From NCBI RefSeq assembly GCF_900100275.1, contig NZ_FNET01000018.1:62001-126000 (forward strand): a DNA stretch of 64,000 nt, in the 5' to 3' direction. Source of the stretch: Lentzea albidocapillata subsp. violacea (GTDB lineage: Bacteria > Actinomycetota > Actinomycetes > Mycobacteriales > Pseudonocardiaceae). Each line of letters opens with the position of its first letter. Within the stretch, counting starts at the first letter, position 1. Below are positions 20,174-28,637 of the stretch, in pieces. Both the position numbers and the translations under genes were made by a program. The notes below the pieces were generated by a model that was not told where the DNA came from, did not search any database, and worked only from the letters and a program-made list of their open reading frames with translations.

Positions 20174-20533
20174 TCACCGGCGCCGCGCCCGAGCGTGCCA
20201 CGCCTCGACGATCAACTCTTCCAGCTCCCCCACCTCGATGTGCTCCAGCCGCACCAGGATCGCCGGATACCCGTGGAAGTGCGGCGTCGTGAAGTAGACC
20301 GAGTGGTCCGAGGCCAGCAGCGCCTCCTTGGCCCCCAGGTCGGGCACGCGGGCCGCCAGGATGGGCCCGGACGGAGCCGCGGCACCCAGCGCCGACAGGT
20401 CGGTCCCCCGCAGCGGCCGTTCCCAGACGAACAGCTTGTCCTTGACCCTCCAGTCGACGACGCCCTCGCGCACCCGCTCCGTGACATCGGGCATGGAGGT
20501 GGCGATCCGGTGCACGTCGTCCCAGGTGGCCAT
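20174..20533 (-). CDS. MmcQ/YjbR family protein
   Basis: A 119-residue protein with the CyaY-like fold of the MmcQ/YjbR family (DVHRIATSMPDVTERV, KLFVWERPL, YFTTPHFHGYPAILVRL). Members are thought to bind DNA or act in small-molecule defence, but function is unsettled. The ATG at 20533 is preferred over the GTG three bases earlier because AGGAG then sits 6 nt upstream. It follows the PAC2 gene by 9 bp on the same strand. Confidence 0.85.
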   Translation of the reverse strand: MATWDDVHRIATSMPDVTERVREGVVDWRVKDKLFVWERPLRGTDLSALGAAAPSGPILAARVPDLGAKEALLASDHSVYFTTPHFHGYPAILVRLEHIEVGELEELIVEAWHARARRR

Positions 20534-20542
20534 CACAAGCTC

Positions 20543-21430
20543 CTACAGGTGGTCCGGCGGACGCTGCTGCTCGGCCAGGAACCGTTCGAACTCGGCGCCC
20601 AGTTCGTCCGCGCTGGGGAGGTCGGTGTTGCCGACAGTCTGGATGAACGCGTCGTACTGCCGCTCGAGCGCTTCCACGACCTGGGCCACCTCCTCGGACT
20701 CCGCGACCTGGCGGTGGATCTCGGCGTCGGCGGCCTGGGCTGCGTCGGCGAGGCCGCCGATGGGCAGTGCGAGGCCGGTGGCGCGGGCGAGGGCGTCGAG
20801 CAGGGTCACGGCGGCGGTCGGGTACTGCGACTGTGCCAGGTAGTGCGGCACCTGGGCGGCGAAGCCCATCGCGTCGTGGCCCGCCTGGCCGAGGCGGAAC
20901 TCCAGCAGCCCGGAGACGTTGCCCGGCACCTGCACGCGGTTGAAGAACGGCTGGTACTCCGAGACCAGCTCGGGGCGCGTGGCGTGGCCGATGACGTTCA
21001 ACGGCCGTGTGTGCGGCACGCCCATCGGGATGCCGTGGAAGCCCACGGTCAGACGCACGCCCCAGCGGTCGATGAGCGAGCGCACGGCCTGGATGAACGC
21101 CTCCCAGCTGCGGTCCGGTTCCGGGCCGGTGAGCAGCAGGAACGGGTGGCCCGCGCTGTCCCAGAGCAGGTGCACGACCAGTTCCGGGGCGGCGTAGTCC
21201 TCCCAGTGGTCGGTCGCGTAGGTCATCAGCGGGCGGCGCGAGCGGTAGTCGATCAGGCCGTCGACGTCGAAACGCGCGACGACGCGGCTCTCCAGCGTCT
21301 CCAGCAGGTGTTCGGAAAGCAGACGGCCCGCGGCGCCGGCGTCCATGAAGCCCTCGAAGTGGTGCAGCAGCACCGCACCTGTCAGGTCCGGCACCTCCGA
21401 GTCCACCTCGTACAGGTTCTCCGGGTCCAC
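20543..21430 (-). CDS. PAC2 family protein
   Basis: A 295-residue PAC2 (proteasome-assembly-chaperone-like) protein. Recognisable parts are LLHHFEGFMDAG, LLLTGPEPDRSWEAFI, VGFHGIPMGVPHTRPL and QVPHYLAQSQYPTAA. Actinobacteria have proteasomes and carry several PAC2 paralogues; the biochemical role in bacteria is unproven. The GTG at 21430 is chosen because GGGAGG lies 6 nt before it, whereas the longer TTG start at 21448 lacks a site. Confidence 0.87.
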   Translation of the reverse strand: MDPENLYEVDSEVPDLTGAVLLHHFEGFMDAGAAGRLLSEHLLETLESRVVARFDVDGLIDYRSRRPLMTYATDHWEDYAAPELVVHLLWDSAGHPFLLLTGPEPDRSWEAFIQAVRSLIDRWGVRLTVGFHGIPMGVPHTRPLNVIGHATRPELVSEYQPFFNRVQVPGNVSGLLEFRLGQAGHDAMGFAAQVPHYLAQSQYPTAAVTLLDALARATGLALPIGGLADAAQAADAEIHRQVAESEEVAQVVEALERQYDAFIQTVGNTDLPSADELGAEFERFLAEQQRPPDHL

Positions 21431-21526
21431 CGCACGCCTCCCGATCAATCGCTCTCGTCTCGTCCAAAGCCAACCATGTGGACACGGAACTGATTCCGCA
21501 CGGGTCGATTAGCCCATACGGACCGT

Positions 21527-22171
21527 GTGCGCGCATCACCTCACGGGTACTCCAACGCGGTGGACAGGCGCTGGGTAACGCGTGGAACTCTGGTCGCGGC
21601 CGTCGTCATTCTCCTCGGTGCGGCGGTGTACGTCTTCGGCCAGTTCAGGCCCTTCGGTGACGAATCCATCGACCGCAGCCAGCCCGCCATGCTCGAATCG
21701 GTGCGGGACCTGAGCCAGTACCACGCCGCGGCCGGTGAGTTCCAGGTCGTGCTGGACATCGAGAACGACGTCAGGTGGGTACCCGCGGCGCTGGCGGGCG
21801 AACGCACGCTCTTCGTGGCGGCCGGGTCGGTCAACGCCTTCGTGGACCTGGGGACGCTGAAGGACGACGGCCTGGTGGTGTCGGCGGACGGGAAGACCGT
21901 CGAACTGAGGACACCGAAGGCGCAACTGGACAAACCGAACCTGCACCACGACCGTTCCTATGTCTTCAGCCAGGAACGCGGCCTGGTCAACGACCTGCAG
22001 GCGCTCGCGGGACCTCCTGACCTGCAACGGTTCTACGTCGCCGCCGAGGCCAAGCTGACGGAGGCCGCGAAACAGTCGGAGCTGCTCACCCGCGCCGAGG
22101 AGAACACGCGGGTGATGCTCACCGGAATGCTGCAGTCCTTGGGATTCCAGGTGAAAGTGATCACCGACTGA
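21527..22171 (+). CDS. DUF4230 membrane-anchored protein
   Basis: A 214-residue protein with one N-terminal membrane helix (about 18-38) and an extracytoplasmic DUF4230 domain. The domain includes YHAAAGEFQVVLDIENDVRW, a basic/hydrophobic middle and a C-terminal helix ending SLGFQVKVI. It is a single-pass type II topology by prediction. The function of DUF4230 is unknown. It precedes the Ser/Thr kinase gene by 70 bp, so common expression is possible. The start is not certain; a GTG at 21527 is used. Confidence 0.75.
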   Translation: MRASPHGYSNAVDRRWVTRGTLVAAVVILLGAAVYVFGQFRPFGDESIDRSQPAMLESVRDLSQYHAAAGEFQVVLDIENDVRWVPAALAGERTLFVAAGSVNAFVDLGTLKDDGLVVSADGKTVELRTPKAQLDKPNLHHDRSYVFSQERGLVNDLQALAGPPDLQRFYVAAEAKLTEAAKQSELLTRAEENTRVMLTGMLQSLGFQVKVITD

Positions 22172-22241
22172 GTCGAACCCTCCGCGCCTTTCCCGGCGAA
22201 CGTCCATCGGTGACCCCCTCGCTCCGGGATAGGATTCGTTG

Positions 22242-23846
22242 GTGGAAGACGATCTGATGGCCTGGGCGCCCGCGCAGAGCGCCGCGCAGGCGTCCGGGAT
22301 CGCGTTGCCCGGTTTCAGCGCCTTCCGCGTGATCGCGCAGGGCGGCGAGGGCACGATCTACCGGGCCCGCCAGGACGGGCTGGGCAGGGACGTCGCGGTC
22401 AAGGTGCTGCAGGTGACGGACCCGGCCACGGTCGCGCGCTTCCGCCGCGAACTGGCGATCACCGTCGAACTGGGCCGCCAGCACCCGCACATCGTCACGG
22501 TGCTCGACACGGGCACGCTGCCGGACGGCCGCCCGTGCATCGTCATGGAGTTCTACGAACGAGGCTCGCTGCACGACCGTTTGCGCGCCATGGGCCCGCT
22601 GCCCGTGCCGGACGTGGTGGCGGCGGGCATCGCGGTGGCGGACGCGCTCGCGTTCGCGCACGGCCAGGGCATCCTGCACCGGGACGTGAAACCGCAGAAC
22701 GTCCTGGTGCTCCCGACTTCGTACGTGCTGGCCGATTTCGGCATCGCGCGCGGCGCCGACGCGGGGCATTCCGCGTCACTGCAGATGGTCAGCTACCGGC
22801 ATGCCGCCCCGCAGATGCTGGAGGGCGCCACGCCGTCGTTCGCCGACGACGTCTGGTCGCTCGGCTCGACGCTGTTCACGCTGCTGGAGGGCAAGCCGCC
22901 GTTCGCCTCGGACAACCCGGACGAGGACACGCTGCTGTCCTACGTCGGCCGTGTCAGCAACGGTGAACCCCGGCCGCTCACCCGGTTCGACGTGCCGGCG
23001 TGGCTGGCCGCCGTGATCGAACGCTGCCTGCGCAAGGACAGGGCGGAGCGTTTCGGTTCGGCCCTGGAGTTGCGCGACGCGCTGATGGCGGCGGACTCCG
23101 GCACCGTTCTGTCCACTGTGGACCCTGATGCGACGGCGATGCTGGGCGAACGCCCCGACTTCTACCCGGAGGGCCCGACCGAGGCGCCGGGTTTCGGCCC
23201 GCGCGGGTTCACGCCCGAACCGGAACCCGAACCGGAACCCGAGGCCGAGCGCGACGACTCGTGGCGGGGCAGGCTCGAAGACCTGACGTACCGGCAGCAC
23301 GACCTCGTCCCGCCGCCGCCCCCGCGTCCTGTTCCGGTCGCGGTGCTACCGAGCGTGGAACTTCCTTCCGTCGAACCGATGACTGCGCCGGTCCGCAGGA
23401 GCAAACGGGGCGGCGTGCTCGCGGTGCTGGCCGTGGTCGCGGTGACGGGCGGGCTCGCCGCGGGCATCGTCCTCAACCGGGACGACGGCGGTCAGCAGGC
23501 CCAACCACCTGCGACGACAACAACACCGCCCGTGCCGACGTCGGACTCCGCCGACGCGGGACCGTCGCCGAACACCGACCCGAAGTTCGTCCCGGTCCTC
23601 AAGCGCGCCGAGTACCGGGGCAGGACGATCGAGCTGGAGTGGACCGATCCGAGCGCCGGCCAGGCCCAGTTCGTGGTGGTCGACGTGACCGGTGCCAAAC
23701 CGTACGCGGTGATCACGGTGACCGGCGGCAGCACCAAGCACGTCATCGAGGACGGCGGTGGCGACCGGCGTTGCTTCCAGATCGCGGCGCTCGGCTACAA
23801 CGGCGAACGCGGCAGCTCCGCAAAGGTCTGTGCCAACAAGAACTAG
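22242..23846 (+). CDS. membrane Ser/Thr protein kinase
   Basis: A 534-residue PknB-type kinase. It shows a glycine loop AQGGEGTIYRA (32-42), Lys54 in VAVKVL, HRDVKPQN (Asp148) and ADFG (Asp165); the usual APE is APQ. After the kinase domain come a Glu/Pro-repeat juxtamembrane stretch (EPEPEPEPE), a membrane helix (about 388-412), a Thr/Pro linker and an extracellular FN3-like sensor of about 100 residues with two Cys. GTG 22242 is used; TTG 22239 and ATG 22257 are alternatives. The neighbouring MoxR/DUF58/TgpA block suggests an envelope role. Confidence 0.92.
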   Translation: MEDDLMAWAPAQSAAQASGIALPGFSAFRVIAQGGEGTIYRARQDGLGRDVAVKVLQVTDPATVARFRRELAITVELGRQHPHIVTVLDTGTLPDGRPCIVMEFYERGSLHDRLRAMGPLPVPDVVAAGIAVADALAFAHGQGILHRDVKPQNVLVLPTSYVLADFGIARGADAGHSASLQMVSYRHAAPQMLEGATPSFADDVWSLGSTLFTLLEGKPPFASDNPDEDTLLSYVGRVSNGEPRPLTRFDVPAWLAAVIERCLRKDRAERFGSALELRDALMAADSGTVLSTVDPDATAMLGERPDFYPEGPTEAPGFGPRGFTPEPEPEPEPEAERDDSWRGRLEDLTYRQHDLVPPPPPRPVPVAVLPSVELPSVEPMTAPVRRSKRGGVLAVLAVVAVTGGLAAGIVLNRDDGGQQAQPPATTTTPPVPTSDSADAGPSPNTDPKFVPVLKRAEYRGRTIELEWTDPSAGQAQFVVVDVTGAKPYAVITVTGGSTKHVIEDGGGDRRCFQIAALGYNGERGSSAKVCANKN

Positions 23847-24033
23847 AGGTGCGGCCCGGAACGGTGCCGGGCGAATTCGCGGTCAGACGGGTGCATCGTG
23901 GTGTCGCCCCCACGTCCGCGTACTGGTTGCGACACCGCGAGGTGCGCTGCTGGGCGTGAACTCGCTCGCCAACGGGCCGGGTCGCACCACTACGTTGTTG
24001 TTGCGGGCACACGAACTGGCGTACGGTCCCCCG

Positions 24034-24555
24034 GTGCAGAGCGCTCGTTATGCCGGCCCACCGATGTTCGCTCGTGGACGAAAGCGCCGGACACTCGTGG
24101 TGTGGGCGGCCGTTCCGCTCGCCGTCGGCATCGGGATCGGGATGCTGATCGGCGGCAACCTGCGGTCCCAGTCCCAGCAGAACACCGGTGACACCACCCC
24201 CTCGCCCGCTGTGCCCGATCAGCTCGAGTACACGGACATGCCGTGCGACCCGGGCTCGTCCGTCCTCGTGCTGCACTCGCTGGAGGGCGCGATGCCGGAC
24301 TCGGAGGTCAGGGTGTTGCTGGACTACGAGACGATGTGGGTGCGGCACCGTGAAAGCGCGAACCCCGCGCTGCGTGGCCAAACCGCGCTGCTGAGCAGAC
24401 GCGACGACGTCTGCCCGGTCATCGTTCCCGAGGACTCGCGGTTCACGCAGTTCATCTGGCTCGGACCGTTCCCGTCGGACACCGCGCCCGCGCTGTGCGA
24501 GGCGCTGTTCAAGGTCACCGGGAAGAACTGCATCCCCGCACAGGTGGTCCGTTGA
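24034..24555 (+). CDS. membrane-anchored SPOR-like protein of unknown function
   Basis: A 173-residue protein with a cytoplasmic basic stretch (RGRKRR), one membrane helix (about 25-45) and an external domain. Its last 35 residues (FIWLGPFPSDTAPALCEALF, then GKNCIPAQVV) have the look of a SPOR-like fold, which in other proteins binds denuded peptidoglycan. Three external Cys could form a disulfide. GTG 24034 is used; ATG 24064 also begins before the helix. Its stop lies 4 bp from the convergent TgpA-like stop. The 187 bp upstream hold no recognisable gene. Confidence 0.6.
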   Translation: MQSARYAGPPMFARGRKRRTLVVWAAVPLAVGIGIGMLIGGNLRSQSQQNTGDTTPSPAVPDQLEYTDMPCDPGSSVLVLHSLEGAMPDSEVRVLLDYETMWVRHRESANPALRGQTALLSRRDDVCPVIVPEDSRFTQFIWLGPFPSDTAPALCEALFKVTGKNCIPAQVVR

Positions 24556-24559
24556 TCCG

Positions 24560-26572
24560 TCAGCGCCGGAACAACGGCCGCGGGTCGATCGTCCAGACGA
24601 CCTTGCGCCACCAGGAAGCCTTGCGCCGCACCGCTTTCTTCACCTGCCGGGCCAGCCGCCAGCTGTTCTCGTGCTGGACCGGCTCCGGTGCGAACGCGGC
24701 CTGGTCGACCAGGACCGCCAAGCGTGCGCCCGCCTCACCCCATTCGCCCGCGACGTCCGGCACGGTGCGGCTCGGCAACGGCTGCAAACCGGCGAGCTGC
24801 AACGAGTCGAGCACCTCGTGCCACGCTCCCACCGGGCCGGCCGCGCGCAGCCTGACGCGGCGCGAGGTCCGTGCCACGAACAGCCCGGCGAGCACCAGCA
24901 CCGGTGTGAAAGCCCAGTACGGGAAGCCCTTCGGAGTCTGCGGCGCGGCGGCCCGGTCGTCGCGCACCGCGGTCGGCTGCACCAGCGGCGGCACCGACGC
25001 CAGCGTGGTCGGCGCCGGCTTCGCGGTGGTCGACGCGAGCCGGTTCAGCACCTCGCGTTTCGAGGCGGCGCTCGGCCCGCTTCCGTTGCCGGACACGGGA
25101 TCGAACGCGACCCAGCCCCACCCGCTGAAGTACACCTCGGGCCACGCGGTGGCGTCCGCCGCCCGCACGATCCGCTCGCCGTTCTGCTCGGGCACCGGCT
25201 GGAACCCGACCACGACCCGCGTCGGCAACCCGACCGAACGCGCGAGCACCGCGTAGGCCGACGCGAACTGCTCCGCCGTCCCCGCTCCCGCACCGGACTC
25301 GCCCGCCGCGCCGAACAGGAACGTCTCCAGCCGCGCGTAGGACGAGCCGACCGGCGCCTCGGCGTCCGGCCTGCGGCCCAGCCGCACGACCTGTTCCAGC
25401 GCCACGGCCTTCTCGTACGGCGTGCGCGCGTTCTGCGTCGCCTGCCGCGCGTACTCGGCCAGCGTGAACGGCAACCACGGCAGGGCCGTGTACTTCGTTG
25501 CGGCGGCAGGGACCTGGGCCTCGGCGAGATCCGTGTCGGCGGGCGTCTCGACGACCCCGCGCACCGTGTAGCTCAGCCCGGCCTTCAGCCCGTCGGCCAC
25601 GACCAGCGACCCGGTGTCGGGATCGACCATGGCGTCGCTCAGCGACACCGCCTGCGGCTTCCCGACGCCCGGCAGCCACTCCCCCTGCAGTCCGGTGATC
25701 CGCAGGTCGACGCTGGCGTCCTGGAACTTGCCGCCGATCGGCAGGTCCGGCGGTTCGACCACGCCGAGAGGCCCGTACGTCGAGGCCGCCTCCCACGACG
25801 CGCCCGAGTACCGGCTCAGCGTCACCAGCCGCACCGGCACCTCGGGCCCGCGCATCCGGAACAGCTCCGTCTCCCCCTGTGCCGCCCACGCGGCGAGCTG
25901 CGGCAACGGGTTCGAGATGGCGATGTTGGTGACCGGTGGCGTGACGAGCTTGCGCGGCTCGAAACCGTTGGCGGGCAACACGAAAGCGAGCAGGGTGAGT
26001 GCGGCCAGGGCCGTGGCGAGCACCGCGGGGGGCACCACGGGCCCGCGCCGGTCGATGATCAGCCAGCCCAGCGCCAGCACCACGACCAGCGTCAGCGCGA
26101 CGAGGCCGTACCGATCCGCACGGCCGGTGGTGAGCAGCGCCGCCGACACGTACAGGGTGGCCGCACCGAGCGCCGGCACGAACAACGCCGTGCCGCGCTT
26201 GGTCACCGACAGCACCATGCCGGTGGACACGCCGATGATCAGCAGCAGGCCGGGCACGAGCAGTTCGGGTGTCGCAGGCGCGGGACGGGCCGCCGTGAGC
26301 AGCCTTGGCACGGTGTCGAGCAGCACCCACGTGGGGTCGCGGTCCGGGGACGCGCCGCGCGCCAGGAAGAAGCCTCCCGTCAACGCGAGCGTCATGACCG
26401 CGAGGGCGGCGAGTCCGGCCGGGACGATCCGCTTCAGCGGCAGGGCCGCGAATCCGGCGAGCGCGGCGAGTCCGAAGTAGAGGGTGGCGCCGTCCCAGGC
26501 CTGCGAGAGCTGGAGCGCGCCGACGAGGAGGACTGCGGTGACCCAGCCGTACTTGAGCAGGGAGTTGCTCAT
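24560..26572 (-). CDS. TgpA-like membrane protein with degenerate transglutaminase domain
   Basis: A 670-residue DUF3488/transglutaminase-core protein. It has about six N-terminal membrane helices (1-220), an external domain with the transglutaminase-like fold (about 380-500), one more helix (about 555-575) and a cytoplasmic DUF4129-like tail. In the active-site regions GTAEQFASAY replaces the usual G-x-C-E and ATAWPEVYF replaces H-A-W, so the Cys is Ala433 and the His is Thr475; Asp491 of FDP remains. It therefore looks catalytically dead and may bind rather than cleave or crosslink. The start overlaps the DUF58 stop (ATGA). It is last in the FN3-MoxR-DUF58 operon. Confidence 0.88.
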   Translation of the reverse strand: MSNSLLKYGWVTAVLLVGALQLSQAWDGATLYFGLAALAGFAALPLKRIVPAGLAALAVMTLALTGGFFLARGASPDRDPTWVLLDTVPRLLTAARPAPATPELLVPGLLLIIGVSTGMVLSVTKRGTALFVPALGAATLYVSAALLTTGRADRYGLVALTLVVVLALGWLIIDRRGPVVPPAVLATALAALTLLAFVLPANGFEPRKLVTPPVTNIAISNPLPQLAAWAAQGETELFRMRGPEVPVRLVTLSRYSGASWEAASTYGPLGVVEPPDLPIGGKFQDASVDLRITGLQGEWLPGVGKPQAVSLSDAMVDPDTGSLVVADGLKAGLSYTVRGVVETPADTDLAEAQVPAAATKYTALPWLPFTLAEYARQATQNARTPYEKAVALEQVVRLGRRPDAEAPVGSSYARLETFLFGAAGESGAGAGTAEQFASAYAVLARSVGLPTRVVVGFQPVPEQNGERIVRAADATAWPEVYFSGWGWVAFDPVSGNGSGPSAASKREVLNRLASTTAKPAPTTLASVPPLVQPTAVRDDRAAAPQTPKGFPYWAFTPVLVLAGLFVARTSRRVRLRAAGPVGAWHEVLDSLQLAGLQPLPSRTVPDVAGEWGEAGARLAVLVDQAAFAPEPVQHENSWRLARQVKKAVRRKASWWRKVVWTIDPRPLFRR

Positions 26573-27675
26573 CGCGCCACCACCGCGTTCCACGAGTCGA
26601 CCAGGTCCTCCGCCCGCGCCCCGCTGACCACCAGCACCGACCCGGCAGCCCCGACCGGCCGCTTCTCGTCCACCACCAGCACGACGCCGAACGCCGCCCG
26701 TCCCGCCTCCAGCACCAGCGCGGGCACCGAGGTCCCGCTGATCACGGCCACCACGTCGAGATCGCGCACCGGCACGGTCGGCCGGCCGTCGACCTCCCGC
26801 AGTGCGAGGTCGGCCAGCGCGGACAGGATCGGCGCCGAGTCCTGCTGCTCCTCGATGTCGGTGCCGCCCGACGACGTCAGCAGCCGCACCGGATGTCCTT
26901 GTTCCAGGGCCGACGTGATGAGCGACGCCGCCATCTCGACGGCCTCCTCGAAGCGTTGTTCCTCCGCGTACGAGGACGCGTTGTCGTCCAGCAGCACGGC
27001 CAGGTGCGGCCGGGCCGGGTCGGCGTCCTCGCGGATCATGAGCGTGCCGGTGCGCGCGGACGTCGCCCAGTGCAGGCGCCTCAGGTCGTCGCCGGGCACG
27101 TACTCCCGCAGCCCCACCAGGTCGGTGCCGCCGCGCTCGACGCGTTCGTCGGCGCCGACCTGGCCCCGGCGGGCACCGGAGGGCAGGCCCCGGACCGGCA
27201 GCACGCGCGGGATCACCCGCACCTGGACGACCTCGCCCAGCACGGTGCGCGCCTGCGCCAGACCGGCCAGACCCTTGCGCCGCAACGTCAACGGCCCGAC
27301 GTCGAACACGCCTCGGCGTTCGGTCGGGATCGCGTAGTCGACGGCCTCGACCGCGCCGGGTGCCAGCAACGGCACGTCGACGTCCATCGGCAAGCCCGCC
27401 ACCATGTCGACGGCGTCCAGCGCCACCGGCCAGCGACCGGTGGACGACAGCTCCAGCCTGCCGCCGCACCGCGCCAGCCGCGGCACCGTGCGCGGACGGA
27501 CCGTGCGGGACACCGACAGCGGCGACGCGACCAGCACGGAGACGATCGAGGCGACGACCAGTGCGGTCAGCGCCAGGCCGAACGCCGCCATGCCCGCGTA
27601 CCGCCACCACAGGCCGACACCGAGCATCAGCAGGCCCAGCACAGCGGTTCCGGTGCCGCGCACGGTGAGTCTCAT
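26569..27675 (-). CDS. DUF58 (vWA-like) protein
   Basis: A 368-residue protein. Two N-terminal membrane helices (about 10-28 and 31-50) precede a beta-rich domain and the DUF58 signature LREYVPGDDLRRLHW, followed by a vWA-like segment with AVLLDDNASSY as a MIDAS-like loop. DUF58 proteins pair with MoxR ATPases in chaperone-like complexes that mature other proteins or sense the envelope. Four-base overlaps on both sides (with MoxR and the TgpA-like gene) show tight translational coupling. Confidence 0.92.
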   Translation of the reverse strand: MRLTVRGTGTAVLGLLMLGVGLWWRYAGMAAFGLALTALVVASIVSVLVASPLSVSRTVRPRTVPRLARCGGRLELSSTGRWPVALDAVDMVAGLPMDVDVPLLAPGAVEAVDYAIPTERRGVFDVGPLTLRRKGLAGLAQARTVLGEVVQVRVIPRVLPVRGLPSGARRGQVGADERVERGGTDLVGLREYVPGDDLRRLHWATSARTGTLMIREDADPARPHLAVLLDDNASSYAEEQRFEEAVEMAASLITSALEQGHPVRLLTSSGGTDIEEQQDSAPILSALADLALREVDGRPTVPVRDLDVVAVISGTSVPALVLEAGRAAFGVVLVVDEKRPVGAAGSVLVVSGARAEDLVDSWNAVVAR

Positions 27676-28637
27676 TGTGTCGCGGGCTTGGGCACGGCCA
27701 CGCGCGAGAGCACGTCGGCCAGCACCTCGGACGTCGTGACGCCCGACAGGACGCTCTCGCGCGTCAGCACCAGCCGGTGTGCGAGCACCGGGTCCGCGAT
27801 GTCCTGAACGTCCTGCGGCACCACGAAATGCCGCCCCTTCGACGCCGCGTACACCTGTGCGCAGCGCACGAGCGTCCGCAGGCCACGCGTCGAGGTGCCG
27901 AGCCGCAGCCGTTCGTCCGTGCGGGTGCCCGTGCCCAGCGCCGAGATGTACTGCAGGATCGGGTCGGCGACGTGCAGCAGCTGCAGCCGTCCGCTGAACG
28001 CGCTGATCTCGCGCGGCGACGACACCGTGCGCACGTCGGCGATCCGGCCCGCACCACTGCCGGGACGCAACACGTCCAGCTCGTCCTCCACCGACGGGTA
28101 GCCGATGGAGGTGCGCAGCATGAAGCGGTCGAGCTGAGCCTCGGGCAGCCGGTACGTGCCGTCGAGGTCGATCGGGTTCTGCGTGGCCACCACGAGGAAC
28201 GGGTCGGGCACCGTGTGCCCGACACCGTCGATCGTGACGGTCCGCTCCTCCATGACCTCCAGCAGGGCGGACTGCGTCTTGGCCGCCGCGCGGTTGATCT
28301 CGTCGGCCAGCACGATGTTCGCGAACACGGGACCGGGCCGGAACCGGATCTGGCCCGTCTGCGGGTCGTAGACCGAGGTACCCGTGACGTCGGACGGCAG
28401 CAGGTCCGGCGTGAACTGCACACGCCGCGACACCCCGCCCAGCGCGCCCGCGACGGCACGCGCCAGCGTCGTCTTCCCCGTGCCGGGCACGTCTTCGAGC
28501 AGCACGTGACCACCCGCGAACATGGCCACCAGCACGAGGTCGACCACGTCGCGCTTGCCGCGCACGGCGCTCTCGACCGCGTCCGCGAGCCGGGTGTGCA
28601 GGTCGCGGAAGGCCGAGACCTCACCGGTGTCGATCAC
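27672..28637 (-). CDS. moxR: MoxR family AAA+ ATPase
   Basis: A 321-residue AAA+ ATPase. It has Walker A GTGKTT (52-57), Walker B VLADEINRA (109-117), sensor 1 VVATQNPID, an arginine-finger region in PEAQLDRFMLR and the MoxR lid domain. MoxR ATPases are remodelling chaperones working with vWA or DUF58 partners. GTG 28637 overlaps the FN3 gene stop (GTGA) and has AGAGGAAAA just upstream; a longer N-terminus would read inside the FN3 gene. It is the core of the four-gene operon. Confidence 0.94.
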   Translation of the reverse strand: MIDTGEVSAFRDLHTRLADAVESAVRGKRDVVDLVLVAMFAGGHVLLEDVPGTGKTTLARAVAGALGGVSRRVQFTPDLLPSDVTGTSVYDPQTGQIRFRPGPVFANIVLADEINRAAAKTQSALLEVMEERTVTIDGVGHTVPDPFLVVATQNPIDLDGTYRLPEAQLDRFMLRTSIGYPSVEDELDVLRPGSGAGRIADVRTVSSPREISAFSGRLQLLHVADPILQYISALGTGTRTDERLRLGTSTRGLRTLVRCAQVYAASKGRHFVVPQDVQDIADPVLAHRLVLTRESVLSGVTTSEVLADVLSRVAVPKPATQ

